Assembly (NCBI GenBank): GCA_014193115.1
Contig: BJHQ01000003.1
Span: 314,768-378,767 of the forward strand
Length of the DNA stretch: 64,000 bases
Source: Planctomycetota bacterium
Lineage (GTDB): Bacteria; Planctomycetota; UBA11346
Direction of reading: 5' to 3'
Below the pieces are notes generated by a model that saw only the letters and a program-made list of their open reading frames with translations, did not search any database and was not told the DNA's origin. How positions within the stretch are numbered: the stretch's first letter is position 1; each line of letters starts with the position of its first letter. Shown here one piece after another: positions 25,956-34,561 of the stretch. Both the position numbers and the translations under genes were made by a program.

Positions 25956-26390
25956 TCAGGCACCGGCCCACAGTGTCTTGATACCGAGAGCCTTGCCGAC
26001 CTTCGCCATCACATCGTCAGCAGTAGCCATGGTGAATCCGTCCAGGTCGGCCACGGCCAAATGGACAGCGTCCAGAGTGCGTAACCGTTCCTTGGTCTGC
26101 CACATGGTCGCTGCTGCATGGTCATAGTGCCGGCGTTCCAATTCGGTCAGGCGAAAGATGCCGGTCGCCACGTCCCGCTTGAAGTCATCCCAGGCGGCCT
26201 GGGCATCGGCGCGGGGCAGGACTTTGTCGTGGATTTTGCGCCTGAATGCTGAACTGACCTCGGTGATGACCAGTGGTGACAGGATACGCTCGGCATGCCC
26301 ATCAAGCACTTGCTCGGCTTGGGCGCTGTGGATTTCGGGGACGTAATAGGCGACCAGGACACTGGTGTCGCAGTAGATCGTGGTCACCAC
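25956..26390 (-). CDS. vapC: VapC-like PIN-domain toxin
   Basis: 144 aa. PIN-domain ribonuclease with the expected acidic residues: Asp8 (IYCDTSVLV), Glu44 (ITEVSSAF), Asp107 (LRTLDAVHLA) and Asp125/126 (ATADDV). VapC toxins cleave tRNA or rRNA when released from their antitoxin. Its start overlaps the end of the upstream Phd-like antitoxin gene by seven bases, the standard toxin-antitoxin order. Confidence 0.88.
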   Translation of the reverse strand: MVTTIYCDTSVLVAYYVPEIHSAQAEQVLDGHAERILSPLVITEVSSAFRRKIHDKVLPRADAQAAWDDFKRDVATGIFRLTELERRHYDHAAATMWQTKERLRTLDAVHLAVADLDGFTMATADDVMAKVGKALGIKTLWAGA

Positions 26391-26623
26391 CGCTCCTCGG
26401 ATCGAATGACCGTCACCGTACTGCGCGTCTTCTTGGCTCCACGCTTGATCATGTCGGCTCTGGCCACTGCTCGGTTGGGCAAGGGACGGACATCACGGGC
26501 AGCTGGCACGATACGTGCCACCTCGCGGCCCCGACGGGTGATGGACACCTCCTGGCCATGACCGACCTGAGCAATGATGTCAGCCAGGTGCGCCCTGGCA
26601 TCGCGGATGCTGACGCTGTGCAT
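26384..26623 (-). CDS. Phd/YefM-family antitoxin
   Basis: 79 aa from the ATG at 26623, where the family's MHSVSIRDARAHLADII start lies. The N-terminal half is the Phd DNA-binding fold (ADIIAQVGHGQEVSITRRGREVARI). The C-terminal basic tail (KRGAKKTRSTVTV) would bind and block the toxin. It precedes and overlaps the PIN toxin gene; antitoxin and complex normally repress their own promoter. Confidence 0.88.
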   Translation of the reverse strand: MHSVSIRDARAHLADIIAQVGHGQEVSITRRGREVARIVPAARDVRPLPNRAVARADMIKRGAKKTRSTVTVIRSEERW

Positions 26624-26636
26624 GTCTGTCCCTGTG

Positions 26637-26655
26637 GTACACAAATAATGTACAC
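26637..26655 (-). promoter_or_regulatory. Candidate antitoxin operator
   Basis: Two GTACAC direct repeats (26637-26642 and 26650-26655) are spaced 13 bases apart in an AT-rich stretch 14 bases upstream of the antitoxin ATG. Each contains the palindrome GTAC. This is the expected place for the autoregulatory operator of a Phd-type antitoxin. Confidence 0.4.
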
Positions 26656-26776
26656 ATGCCTCGGTCGTGGCAAGTCCCGGCGACCGAATGATCTCGGCAC
26701 CATTTCGGTTGTTTTCTTTTAGCTAGCGCGATCACCACGTACCCACCGTGCCGTCGCGCCGAGAGCGAAGCTCCGC

Positions 26777-28231
26777 CTACGCGACCACCGGCGGCCAGAT
26801 GCCCAGGGGTTCAAGCAGGCGGCGCAGGGTCGCAGGCAGGCGGTCGATGACATCAAGCGTGTCATAGCACGGACCGCTCTCGCGCCACAGCTCGTCGCCG
26901 GCCTCGCAAATCCAGAGCGCGGACATGCGGGCGGCGTCGAACGCGGTTGCTCCCCGGGCCATCAGCCCGGCGGCCAGGCCGGCCAGGACATCGCCGGTGC
27001 CGCCCACCGCCATCCGCGGATTGCCCCGCGGATTGCGCTGCCAGCGCCAGCCATCGCTGAGGAAGTCCACCGGTCCCTTGGCCAGCACCACCCGGTCGGG
27101 CCGGGCATAGGCGTGGATGCCGGCCTCGGTGACCGGCACGCCGAGCAGGGTCCGGGCCTCGCCGCGATGGGGCGTCAGCAGCAGCCGGCCGTCGCCCTCG
27201 GGCATGGCGCGCAGGGTCTCGGCCAGGGCGGTCAGGGCGTCGGCATCCAGGCACACCGGCACGCCCATCTCCATCGCCAGGCTGAAGGCCTGCTGGATCG
27301 CCTCGCACTGGATTTCCTCGCGGCCAAGCCCCGGGCCGATCAGCACCGCGCTGGCCCGGGCGAGGAGCGGGGTGAGTTCCTCCGGGTCGGCCGGTTGGAC
27401 CAGGGCGTCGGATTGGCTGTGGACGATCACCGTCGGCGGCAGTTCGGATCGGCCCGCGGTCCACGCCCGGACCAGGTCGCACCCGGTGCGCACCGCCGCC
27501 CGGGCGCAGAACTCCAGAGCCCCGGGATAGGCGCCGCCGCCGATGATCAGCAGCTCGCCATGCTGGCCTTTGTGGGCGCTGCGGCGCAGCGGCGGGAACC
27601 GGCGGAGCACCGCTGGTTGGACATCCTGGTAGGCCGCCACCGGCACGCCGATATCGACGGTCTTGAACTCGCGGGTGGCTCCGGCTGAGCCACCGCGCAT
27701 CAGTTCCAGCTTGGCGACTTGCAGGCACACCGTCATGACCGCCGGCAGGACCAGATCGGTGCCGAAGCCGCTCGGCACATCTGCCGCCAGCACCGGTGCG
27801 CCGAGGGATTTCAGCTGCGACAGCGCCGATGCGACCGGATCCCGGGGCCGGCCGCGAGTGCCGGCTCCGAGGATCGCGTCCACCACCAAGGCCGGCTTCT
27901 CTCCGCTGCAGTCCTGGACCAGGACCACGCCGCCCGGCAGGCGCTTGGCCTGGAGCTCGCACAGCGGACTGCGCGCCGGCAGCACCGGCCACAGGCGGAC
28001 CACCCGGCCGGCGAGCGCGAGATGCCGGGCGCAGACATACCCGTCGCCGCCATTGTTGCCCGGTCCGCAGGCCACCAGGATCGCACCGGTCGGCGCCAGG
28101 CGCTGCGCCTCCCGGGCGATCAGTTCGCCAGAGCGCTCCATCAATTGCGACAGATCGCCGCCCAGCGCCTGGGCGGCCTCATCCATCAGGGCGACATCCG
28201 CCATCGGCAGGACAGGGGCCGGCAAAACCAT
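26777..28231 (-). CDS. nnr: Bifunctional NAD(P)HX epimerase / ADP-dependent dehydratase
   Basis: 484 aa, the usual length of the fused enzyme. The N-terminal epimerase domain (YjeF_N) carries the signature GPGNNGGDGYVCARHL near residue 57. The C-terminal ribokinase-like dehydratase carries LLTPHRGEA and the phosphate-binding GGTGDVLAGLAAGL. Together they repair hydrated NADH and NADPH. An internal ATG at 28204 (MADVALMDEAAQALGG) fits the family start equally well. It is a housekeeping gene, here between the toxin-antitoxin pair and the ABC exporter. Confidence 0.93.
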   Translation of the reverse strand: MVLPAPVLPMADVALMDEAAQALGGDLSQLMERSGELIAREAQRLAPTGAILVACGPGNNGGDGYVCARHLALAGRVVRLWPVLPARSPLCELQAKRLPGGVVLVQDCSGEKPALVVDAILGAGTRGRPRDPVASALSQLKSLGAPVLAADVPSGFGTDLVLPAVMTVCLQVAKLELMRGGSAGATREFKTVDIGVPVAAYQDVQPAVLRRFPPLRRSAHKGQHGELLIIGGGAYPGALEFCARAAVRTGCDLVRAWTAGRSELPPTVIVHSQSDALVQPADPEELTPLLARASAVLIGPGLGREEIQCEAIQQAFSLAMEMGVPVCLDADALTALAETLRAMPEGDGRLLLTPHRGEARTLLGVPVTEAGIHAYARPDRVVLAKGPVDFLSDGWRWQRNPRGNPRMAVGGTGDVLAGLAAGLMARGATAFDAARMSALWICEAGDELWRESGPCYDTLDVIDRLPATLRRLLEPLGIWPPVVA

Positions 28232-28339
28232 GGCGGGGATGATTCATCGGGCAGACCATCCGCAAGGCGCCGGCGGAGCCGGTCGCCACGTCGATCAGCG
28301 GGATCGGCTCAGATTATGTCGATGGCTGGCGCAGCCGCG

Positions 28340-31300
28340 TCAGTCAGCGGCCAGATCCCGCGGCCGTGATCCGCGGACCGCCGACCACGCGGTCAGGCCG
28401 GTGCCGAGCAGGCCGCACGCCAGGATGACCGCGAGCCCGGTCGCCAGCGTCGCCCACGGCACCGCCGCAGCGCCATGCAGCGCCGGCCACACCGCGATCA
28501 AACCGGCGCCGGCGCCCAGGCCGAGCCCGATCACCAGCAGCGTGGCGTGCTCGACCAGGAGCAGCCAGACCACCGCGCCGCGGGTGAACCCGATGGCGCT
28601 GAGCGCGGCGATCTCGGCCCGGCGCTCCAGCACATTGCGGGCGACCACCACTGCGACGCCGAGGCTGCCGAGGAGCAGCGCCCAACCGCCCAAGGTCAGG
28701 AAGATGTCGAGATACGTGCGCTCCACCGCCAGATAAGCGGCGAGCCGGTCGCCGGCGGGCTCGACCGTGGCGCCGTAATCGGCCAGCGCCCGGGTCAGCT
28801 CGCTGGCCACGGCGGCGGTCCGCTCGCCCGGCGCATCGACCAGCCAGCGGCGCTGGCCGCCGAGGCTCGGAAATCGCCTGGTCAATTGGCGATCGGAGAG
28901 AAACAACCCGCCTTGCAGCAGCGATGGCGCGACGCAGCCAAGCAGCACGACGCGAAAGTGGCGACCACGCTCATCGGTCAATTCCACCTGGTCGCCCAGG
29001 GCGAGACCCAACGACCACAGCGCGGTGTTGCCGTCGGCGAAGGCTGGCAGCGGCGCCTCGTCGCCGGTCAACAACGGCGTACCAGCGCCGGGCGGAAGCG
29101 GCGTCGCGTCGAGCCGATCCCAATCGATCGGCCCGGATGCGCCGACGATGGTGAACCGTCCGGCAAGCGACTGGGGCTGGACGCCGAATAACTGCGGCGT
29201 CCGGCTGCGATTGAGATTGAGGCAGCTGGCGTCGTCGCCGCCGCCGACCCGGATCGGCACGAAGCGCACGCCGTCCATCTTTTCAAGCGCGAGGCGTTCA
29301 CGATCCGCGGCGACGTTCAAATCCTCGGACAGCGGCACGGTGGTCTCCAGCACCAGGGCGAATCCGCCGGTGCCCGACGCCGGGCTGCGATCGGCCAGCG
29401 GATCGCTGCGATTGGCGCCCACGGCGACCACCAGGAAGCACGCGCAGGCCAGGACCACGACCACCGCCAGGCTGCGCCCGCGGGCTCGTCCGGCGTTGGC
29501 CAAGGCCAGCGCCGTGATCGACGAGGTCGCTCCGGCACTGGGCCGGAACCATTCCCAGGCGGCACCGATGCCGCCCAGCAACGTCACGAATCCGCTGATG
29601 AAACACAGCACGATCGCGGCTTCACCGGTCCGGTTCACCGCCACTGTCAGCAGGCCGACGGCGATCACTGCGCAGACCGCAGCGATCTGCCAGGCCTGGA
29701 TTCGCCGCCGCTCTGGTCCTGATGATTTGGCGTCGGTGGAAGACGCGCTGTCACCGGCGAGCAGCGCCCGCGGGCTGGACCGGTGCAGGCGCCGGACCTG
29801 CCAGCCGAGCACCACGACGGCGATCAGCGCGGTGCTCGCCGCGCCAACCAGCACCGTGAGCGGATCGACGCGCAGCGCCACGGCGGTGGAGCCCACCGCC
29901 GCCTGCCAGCCGCCGGACAACGCGGTGAGCACGATCGCGGCATAGGCGATGCCGAGTCCGGCGCCGAGGGCGCAGCCAGCGACCGACACCATGATGCATT
30001 CCAGAAGCAGCAGCCGGAACACCACGATCGGACGGAAGCCGATGGCGAGCAGCACGCCGATCTCGCGCCGCCGGCCGGCCGCCGCCAGGCCGACCAGCAA
30101 TCCGGCCAGGACCAGGGCCGAGATCACCACGAACAATCCGAGACCCAGGAACAGTCCGGAAAAATCCAGGGCTTTGGCGCTGGCGGCGAGGGCATCTGCG
30201 CGCACCGGAACGACCCCCAGGCCGAGGTCCGCCGGACGCAGCACCGACCGCAGCTGGTCGGCCACGACCGCTGGCGTTGCTGCCGAGCGCACCGCGGTCA
30301 GATCGCCGTGGCGGTTGGCCCACAGCCGCCGGCCCGCAGCCAACGACAGGAACGCCTTCGGCGTGCCGCGGTGCTTCGCCCAATAATCCTCATCGTTTTT
30401 GCGGATCTTGCTGAGGTCGAGGGGCACGCCCGGGTGCCAGTCGGAACAGGTCTCGGAATCGCTGATCCCGGGGAAATGCGGCATCAACGACCGATCGGCG
30501 GCGACGCCGGTCATGGGCACGATCGCCTGCACGGTGAAGTCGGCGGCATCCTCGCGCAGACCGCCGCCCGGCCCGATCACGAAATAGCGCAGGGTCAGCC
30601 GTTCTCCGACCTGCGCCGACAGATCCGCAGCCAGCCAGGTGTTGATCGCGATCGCATCGTCGGCCAGCGCCGGGATCGGCGAACCGCCGCCCGGCAGTCG
30701 CTCCCACTCGCCCGCCGCCACCAGCGAGTACGGCGTGGCCTTCGCTCCGCTGCGCAGCTCGTTCACGAAATAACCGAGAATTCCAGCGCTGCTCGCCGAG
30801 CCAGCCGGCTTAGTCAGAGCGTCCCCGCTCAATAGGGCCGCGCCGACCCCGGAATCCAGGAACACCCGGTCGCTGCGCACCTCGCAGCCGGCGGGAAGGG
30901 GATGGATCGCGAGCAAGGCATCGCCCGGAGTCCACACCGCCGTCAACGCCGCAGCGCACCGCGCCTCGTCGGCGGCCGCCACGAGGAGCGCATTGGCGAC
31001 GGCGCCCAAGGCGGTCCGGCGTTGCAACACCCCCAGATCGACGAAGGCGGTCGGGGTCGCAAGTTGGCTGGCCGACAGAGAAAACCGTCCGAAACCTGCG
31101 TCATCGATGACTGCTGCCACGGTCAGGCGCAGGGCCACGGTGGTGTCGCTGGTCGAGGTCAGCGGCGCATCCCGGGGCAGCAACCCGGGTTTTTCGGCCC
31201 GCAGGATGACGGCATCGCCGACTGCCGCGCCCAGCTGATCCGCCAGGATCCGGTTGAGCACGACGCCATCGTTTACCAATCCAGGGTGTCGTGCAGGCAC

Positions 31301-32035
31301 CGGAGCCAGGGCCCAGAACCGTTCGTCGACCCCGCAGATCGCGAGGGCATTGGCCCGCCGCTGCAACCGCGAGGCCAGCCCGCCCAGTTGCAGCAGCGGA
31401 GCCACCGTCACCGATCCGGAAGCAATTCCGGCGACGAGCCCCTGCTCGCCTGAATGCCTGGGAGTGGCGAGCCCCTGCTCGCCTTGGAAAGCCGCGTTGC
31501 GTTGTTCGCCGGCGCGCCCCTTGCCCGCGGCAAGTTCCATCTCGCCCTTCGCAGTCAGCTCGCCGCTCGCGATCAGCGCCGATTGCAGCCGCGGCGCCAA
31601 ACCTGCATCCAGGAACCGGCCCTGGCCGAGCACCGCGCAGTCGATCCGCCCGATCCGGGCCAGGGCCGTCTCATGCAGGCTCGCCCGCACGCTGTCGCCG
31701 ATCACCAGGGATCCGGAGACCACCGCCGCCGCGATCGCCAACCCGAGCACGACCAGCAGCTGCTCGCGCAACCGATACATCGCGGTGCGCCAGAGCAGCC
31801 GCAACCAGCTGCCAAAGAACTTCCCCGCTGCGCGGGGCTCCGGCTGTGCCGGAGAGGCCGGCTGCGCCGTCCCAAGTTCTTGTTTGACCGGGGGCTCGAT
31901 CGGCTGCCTGCGCTGCGCTGCGTCAGGCTGCGGCGACTCGGCGGTCCCGCTGGGGGCCGCCTCGCCCTGCGGGCGGTCGTCCTCGCCCCCGGACGCGCCA
32001 TCCGGCGCTCCCCCACGCAGCCTGCGGCTGCTCAT
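28340..32035 (-). CDS. MacB/LolC-type ABC transporter permease (two FtsX domains)
   Basis: 1231 aa. After a 70-residue proline-rich cytoplasmic extension, a first transmembrane helix (LLVVLGLAIAAAVVSGSLVI) leads into a large periplasmic domain. Three FtsX-type helices follow near 610-750, then a second periplasmic domain and a second FtsX set near the C-terminus (LLLGSLGVAVVVARNVLERRAEIAALSAIG split across segments). This duplicated layout is typical of long permeases that export lipids, lipoproteins or amphiphilic natural products using mechanical force from the cytoplasmic ATPase. Its ATG overlaps the stop of the ATPase gene. It is the last gene of the thirteen-gene block. Confidence 0.87.
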   Translation of the reverse strand: MSSRRLRGGAPDGASGGEDDRPQGEAAPSGTAESPQPDAAQRRQPIEPPVKQELGTAQPASPAQPEPRAAGKFFGSWLRLLWRTAMYRLREQLLVVLGLAIAAAVVSGSLVIGDSVRASLHETALARIGRIDCAVLGQGRFLDAGLAPRLQSALIASGELTAKGEMELAAGKGRAGEQRNAAFQGEQGLATPRHSGEQGLVAGIASGSVTVAPLLQLGGLASRLQRRANALAICGVDERFWALAPVPARHPGLVNDGVVLNRILADQLGAAVGDAVILRAEKPGLLPRDAPLTSTSDTTVALRLTVAAVIDDAGFGRFSLSASQLATPTAFVDLGVLQRRTALGAVANALLVAAADEARCAAALTAVWTPGDALLAIHPLPAGCEVRSDRVFLDSGVGAALLSGDALTKPAGSASSAGILGYFVNELRSGAKATPYSLVAAGEWERLPGGGSPIPALADDAIAINTWLAADLSAQVGERLTLRYFVIGPGGGLREDAADFTVQAIVPMTGVAADRSLMPHFPGISDSETCSDWHPGVPLDLSKIRKNDEDYWAKHRGTPKAFLSLAAGRRLWANRHGDLTAVRSAATPAVVADQLRSVLRPADLGLGVVPVRADALAASAKALDFSGLFLGLGLFVVISALVLAGLLVGLAAAGRRREIGVLLAIGFRPIVVFRLLLLECIMVSVAGCALGAGLGIAYAAIVLTALSGGWQAAVGSTAVALRVDPLTVLVGAASTALIAVVVLGWQVRRLHRSSPRALLAGDSASSTDAKSSGPERRRIQAWQIAAVCAVIAVGLLTVAVNRTGEAAIVLCFISGFVTLLGGIGAAWEWFRPSAGATSSITALALANAGRARGRSLAVVVVLACACFLVVAVGANRSDPLADRSPASGTGGFALVLETTVPLSEDLNVAADRERLALEKMDGVRFVPIRVGGGDDASCLNLNRSRTPQLFGVQPQSLAGRFTIVGASGPIDWDRLDATPLPPGAGTPLLTGDEAPLPAFADGNTALWSLGLALGDQVELTDERGRHFRVVLLGCVAPSLLQGGLFLSDRQLTRRFPSLGGQRRWLVDAPGERTAAVASELTRALADYGATVEPAGDRLAAYLAVERTYLDIFLTLGGWALLLGSLGVAVVVARNVLERRAEIAALSAIGFTRGAVVWLLLVEHATLLVIGLGLGAGAGLIAVWPALHGAAAVPWATLATGLAVILACGLLGTGLTAWSAVRGSRPRDLAAD

Positions 32036-32778
32036 ACCACCTCGCGCAGCCGGCCATCCGCCAAGGACCAGCGGCGTGGCAGCCGCGCCGCCACAGCTGC
32101 GGCATGGGTCACCACGATCAGCGCGGCGCCGTGGTCGCGATTGAGCGCGACCAGCAGTTCGGCCACCGCCGCGGCATGGACCGGATCGAGGGCGCCGGTG
32201 GGCTCATCGGCCAGCACCAGTCGCGGCCGGTTGATCAGGGCCCGGGCCACCGCCACCCGCTGGCGCTCACCGCCCGACAGCTGACTGGGCAGGCGATGCT
32301 CCTTTCCAGCCAGGCCGACCTGGTCGAGGAGGTGACGCGCCGCCGATTCGCACTCGGCCCGGGGCGGACGCCGTCGCAACGCCAAGGTCGGCAACAGCAC
32401 GTTGTCCAAGGCGCCAAGCTGGGGTAGCAGATGGTGCTCTTGGAAGACGAAACCGATCTGTTCGGCGCGCTGTGCCGCCGCCGCATCGGCGGTCAGCGTC
32501 GCCAGATCGACGCCGGCGAAGCGCACGGTGCCGGCGGTCGGTCGCTCCAGTCCACCGAGGCAGGCGAGCAGCGTGCTTTTTCCGCAGCCCGACGGACCGG
32601 TGATGGCGATCGCCGCGCCCGCCGCCAGATCAAGGTCGAGGCCGGCGAAGATCGGCGGTTCATCGCCATGGCGTTTGGTCAGGCCGCGGACTGCGAGCAG
32701 CTCTGGCGTTGCTTCCCCTGGCTCCGGGGCCGCATCGCCTGGCGCCGGGGCCGCATCGCCTGGCACCGCGGCGGTCAC
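32032..32778 (-). CDS. LolD/MacB-type ABC transporter ATP-binding protein
   Basis: 248 aa. Walker A GPSGCGKST, Q-loop FVFQEHHLLPQ, signature LSGGERQR, Walker B LVLADEP and the switch His in VVTHAAA are all intact. The closest functional class is the LolD/MacB ATPases that pair with FtsX-type permeases, and such a permease gene follows with a 4-base overlap. The first 25 residues are Pro/Ala-rich and encoded by a 21-bp tandem repeat. The ATG overlaps the upstream adenylase stop (ATGA). Confidence 0.92.
   Translation of the reverse strand: MTAAVPGDAAPAPGDAAPEPGEATPELLAVRGLTKRHGDEPPIFAGLDLDLAAGAAIAITGPSGCGKSTLLACLGGLERPTAGTVRFAGVDLATLTADAAAAQRAEQIGFVFQEHHLLPQLGALDNVLLPTLALRRRPPRAECESAARHLLDQVGLAGKEHRLPSQLSGGERQRVAVARALINRPRLVLADEPTGALDPVHAAAVAELLVALNRDHGAALIVVTHAAAVAARLPRRWSLADGRLREVV
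32720..32761. repeat. 21-bp in-frame tandem repeat at the start of the ATPase gene
   Basis: Two units of 21 bases (32720-32740 and 32741-32761; GGCGCCGGGGCCGCATCGCCT type), with a partial third, encode the PGDAAPA repeats at the N-terminus of the ABC ATPase. Confidence 0.65.
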
Positions 32779-34007
32779 ACCTTCACCCAGCGTTTCGCCT
32801 TCATTTCGAACCGCGGCAAGGCACCCGACGCGGCGACTCGCACTGGAATGCGCAGGGTGAGAGCGGCGCGCAGAGCCTCGGCCAGTCGGTCAGCGATCTC
32901 GGTTTTCCCGGTCGCGCCTGGCTGGAGCTCAATGGTCAGGGCGAGCTCGATCATGCCGCGGTCGTTGGACTGCTCGACCTGATACTCGGCGATCTCGGCG
33001 AAGCGGCGGACCACGGCCTCCACCGCCGAAGGATGGACGTTGACCCCGCGCACGATCACCAGGTCGTCGCGGCGGCCGATGATGCCGCCGTCCAGAGCCA
33101 GGCCGGGCAGGTCGGTGCGCTGGCGGACCAGATCGCCGGTGCGGTAGCGCAGCAGCGGCATGCCCAGGCGGCCGAGGTTGGTCAGCACCAGCTCGCCGGT
33201 GGCGCCGGGAGAGACCGGTTCGAGGGTCACCGGATTGAGGATTTCCGCGAGATACGCGGTTTCGTCGATGCGCAGCACACCGGGCAGGTCGGCCGGCTGC
33301 CAGGTCACCGGTCCGATCTCGGTCATGCCGTGGTGGTCGATCACCACCGCCCCCGGCCACAGCGCCTCCAGGCGCGAACGGATCGCCGGGATGCTGCCGC
33401 CGGGCTCACCGGCGACCACGATCCGGCGCAGCCCGGTGATGGCGTGGCCATCGGCCGCCGCGTCTTCGCCCAGACGCACCGCATAGGTCGGCGTGCACAG
33501 CAGCACCGTGGCCCGGTTGTCGCGCATCGCCTCGATCCGGCCGCGGGTGCTCTGGCCGCCGCCGGGGATGACCAGGCAGCCGCGCCGGGCGGCGGCCTCG
33601 AAGGCCGTCCAGAAGCCGAGGAACGGCCCGAACGAGAACGCCACGAACACCCGGTCGCCGGGACCGACGCCGATCTCGGCGAAGATCCGGTCCCAGATGT
33701 CGAGCATCCACGCCCAGCTCTCGGCGGTGTCGAGCCAGCGCAGCGGCGTGCCTGACGATCCGCTGGTCTGGCTGAGCCGGACATAGCGGTCGATTGGGAA
33801 GGTCAGATTGCTGCCATACGGCGGATTCGCCGCTTGATCCGCAAGCAATTCGGCTTTGGTGGTGAACGGGAAGCGGTCGAGGAACGCCGCCCGGTCGCAG
33901 GCGCCGCCGCGTAGGCCGGCCTGGCGCAGCTTGGCGGTCTGGAAAGCGTTGCGCCCGTCCAGCGCGACCAGCAACGCGCGCAGCAAGGTGTCTTGGGACG
34001 GGATCAC
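32775..34007 (-). CDS. PaaK-like acyl-adenylating enzyme (phenylacetate-CoA ligase family)
   Basis: 410 aa from the GTG at 34007, which overlaps the upstream stop (GTGA); the frame is open further upstream only as a shadow of the EamA gene. The AMP-binding P-loop SQTSGSSGTP is at 79-88, HGMTEIGP matches the adenine-binding YGxTE-type motif, and LLRYRTGDLVR is the hinge motif. The family activates aromatic acids such as phenylacetate or hydroxybenzoates as acyl-AMP and then as CoA or carrier thioesters. In this block it is the natural candidate for activating the aryl acid made or imported by its neighbours. Confidence 0.85.
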   Translation of the reverse strand: MIPSQDTLLRALLVALDGRNAFQTAKLRQAGLRGGACDRAAFLDRFPFTTKAELLADQAANPPYGSNLTFPIDRYVRLSQTSGSSGTPLRWLDTAESWAWMLDIWDRIFAEIGVGPGDRVFVAFSFGPFLGFWTAFEAAARRGCLVIPGGGQSTRGRIEAMRDNRATVLLCTPTYAVRLGEDAAADGHAITGLRRIVVAGEPGGSIPAIRSRLEALWPGAVVIDHHGMTEIGPVTWQPADLPGVLRIDETAYLAEILNPVTLEPVSPGATGELVLTNLGRLGMPLLRYRTGDLVRQRTDLPGLALDGGIIGRRDDLVIVRGVNVHPSAVEAVVRRFAEIAEYQVEQSNDRGMIELALTIELQPGATGKTEIADRLAEALRAALTLRIPVRVAASGALPRFEMKAKRWVKV

Positions 34008-34561
34008 GGCGCCACGCCGGTGGCCGGTTCTGCTGGCCCTGCTGCTTTCTCCGCCACCGGCTTCGCGGCCGCCGGCGGCTTGTAGAGCGTCACCAACACC
34101 CCGCCCAAGGCGGCGAGCACGATGCCGAGCACGAACTGCCAGCGCAGCGCGCCCAATCCGCCCGCCGGCGGATGCTGGGCCATCGCTGCGAAAGCATTCA
34201 CGATCGGCGCGCCGGCGAAGACGATGGCCATCACCGTCACCGGATGGCCCTTGGCGCCGAAAGCGAGGAGCACGCCGAGGGCTCCGATCGCGCCGAGGAT
34301 CCCGGCGATCAGCGACCACCACAGGCCGCGGCTGGGGAACGACCAGTCGGCGCCGCCCCACCACAGCAGGGCCAGGGGAGCGAGCACCGCGGTCAGGAAA
34401 TAAGCGACGCCGACCAGCAGGAACGCCTTGATCCGGCCATGGACCGGATCGCCCATGCCGAGCTGGCCGGTGTGGAGCAGCACGCCGTACAGGCCCCAGG
34501 TGATCACCGTGGTCAGGGTGAAGAGCAGCCACAGCGAGCCGGAATTGGAATCGGGCGGCAT
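34004..34561 (-). CDS. EamA/DMT-like multi-pass membrane protein
   Basis: 185 aa with five hydrophobic helices, including FTLTTVITWGLYGVLLH, VGVAYFLTAVLAPLALL, IAGILGAIGALGVLLAFG and FVLGIVLAALGGVLVTLY, and a proline/alanine-rich tail. The pattern is that of a half-length drug/metabolite transporter (EamA-like). It starts directly after the glycosyltransferase stop and overlaps the adenylase start. It could export or import an intermediate; the substrate is unknown. Confidence 0.65.
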   Translation of the reverse strand: MPPDSNSGSLWLLFTLTTVITWGLYGVLLHTGQLGMGDPVHGRIKAFLLVGVAYFLTAVLAPLALLWWGGADWSFPSRGLWWSLIAGILGAIGALGVLLAFGAKGHPVTVMAIVFAGAPIVNAFAAMAQHPPAGGLGALRWQFVLGIVLAALGGVLVTLYKPPAAAKPVAEKAAGPAEPATGVAP

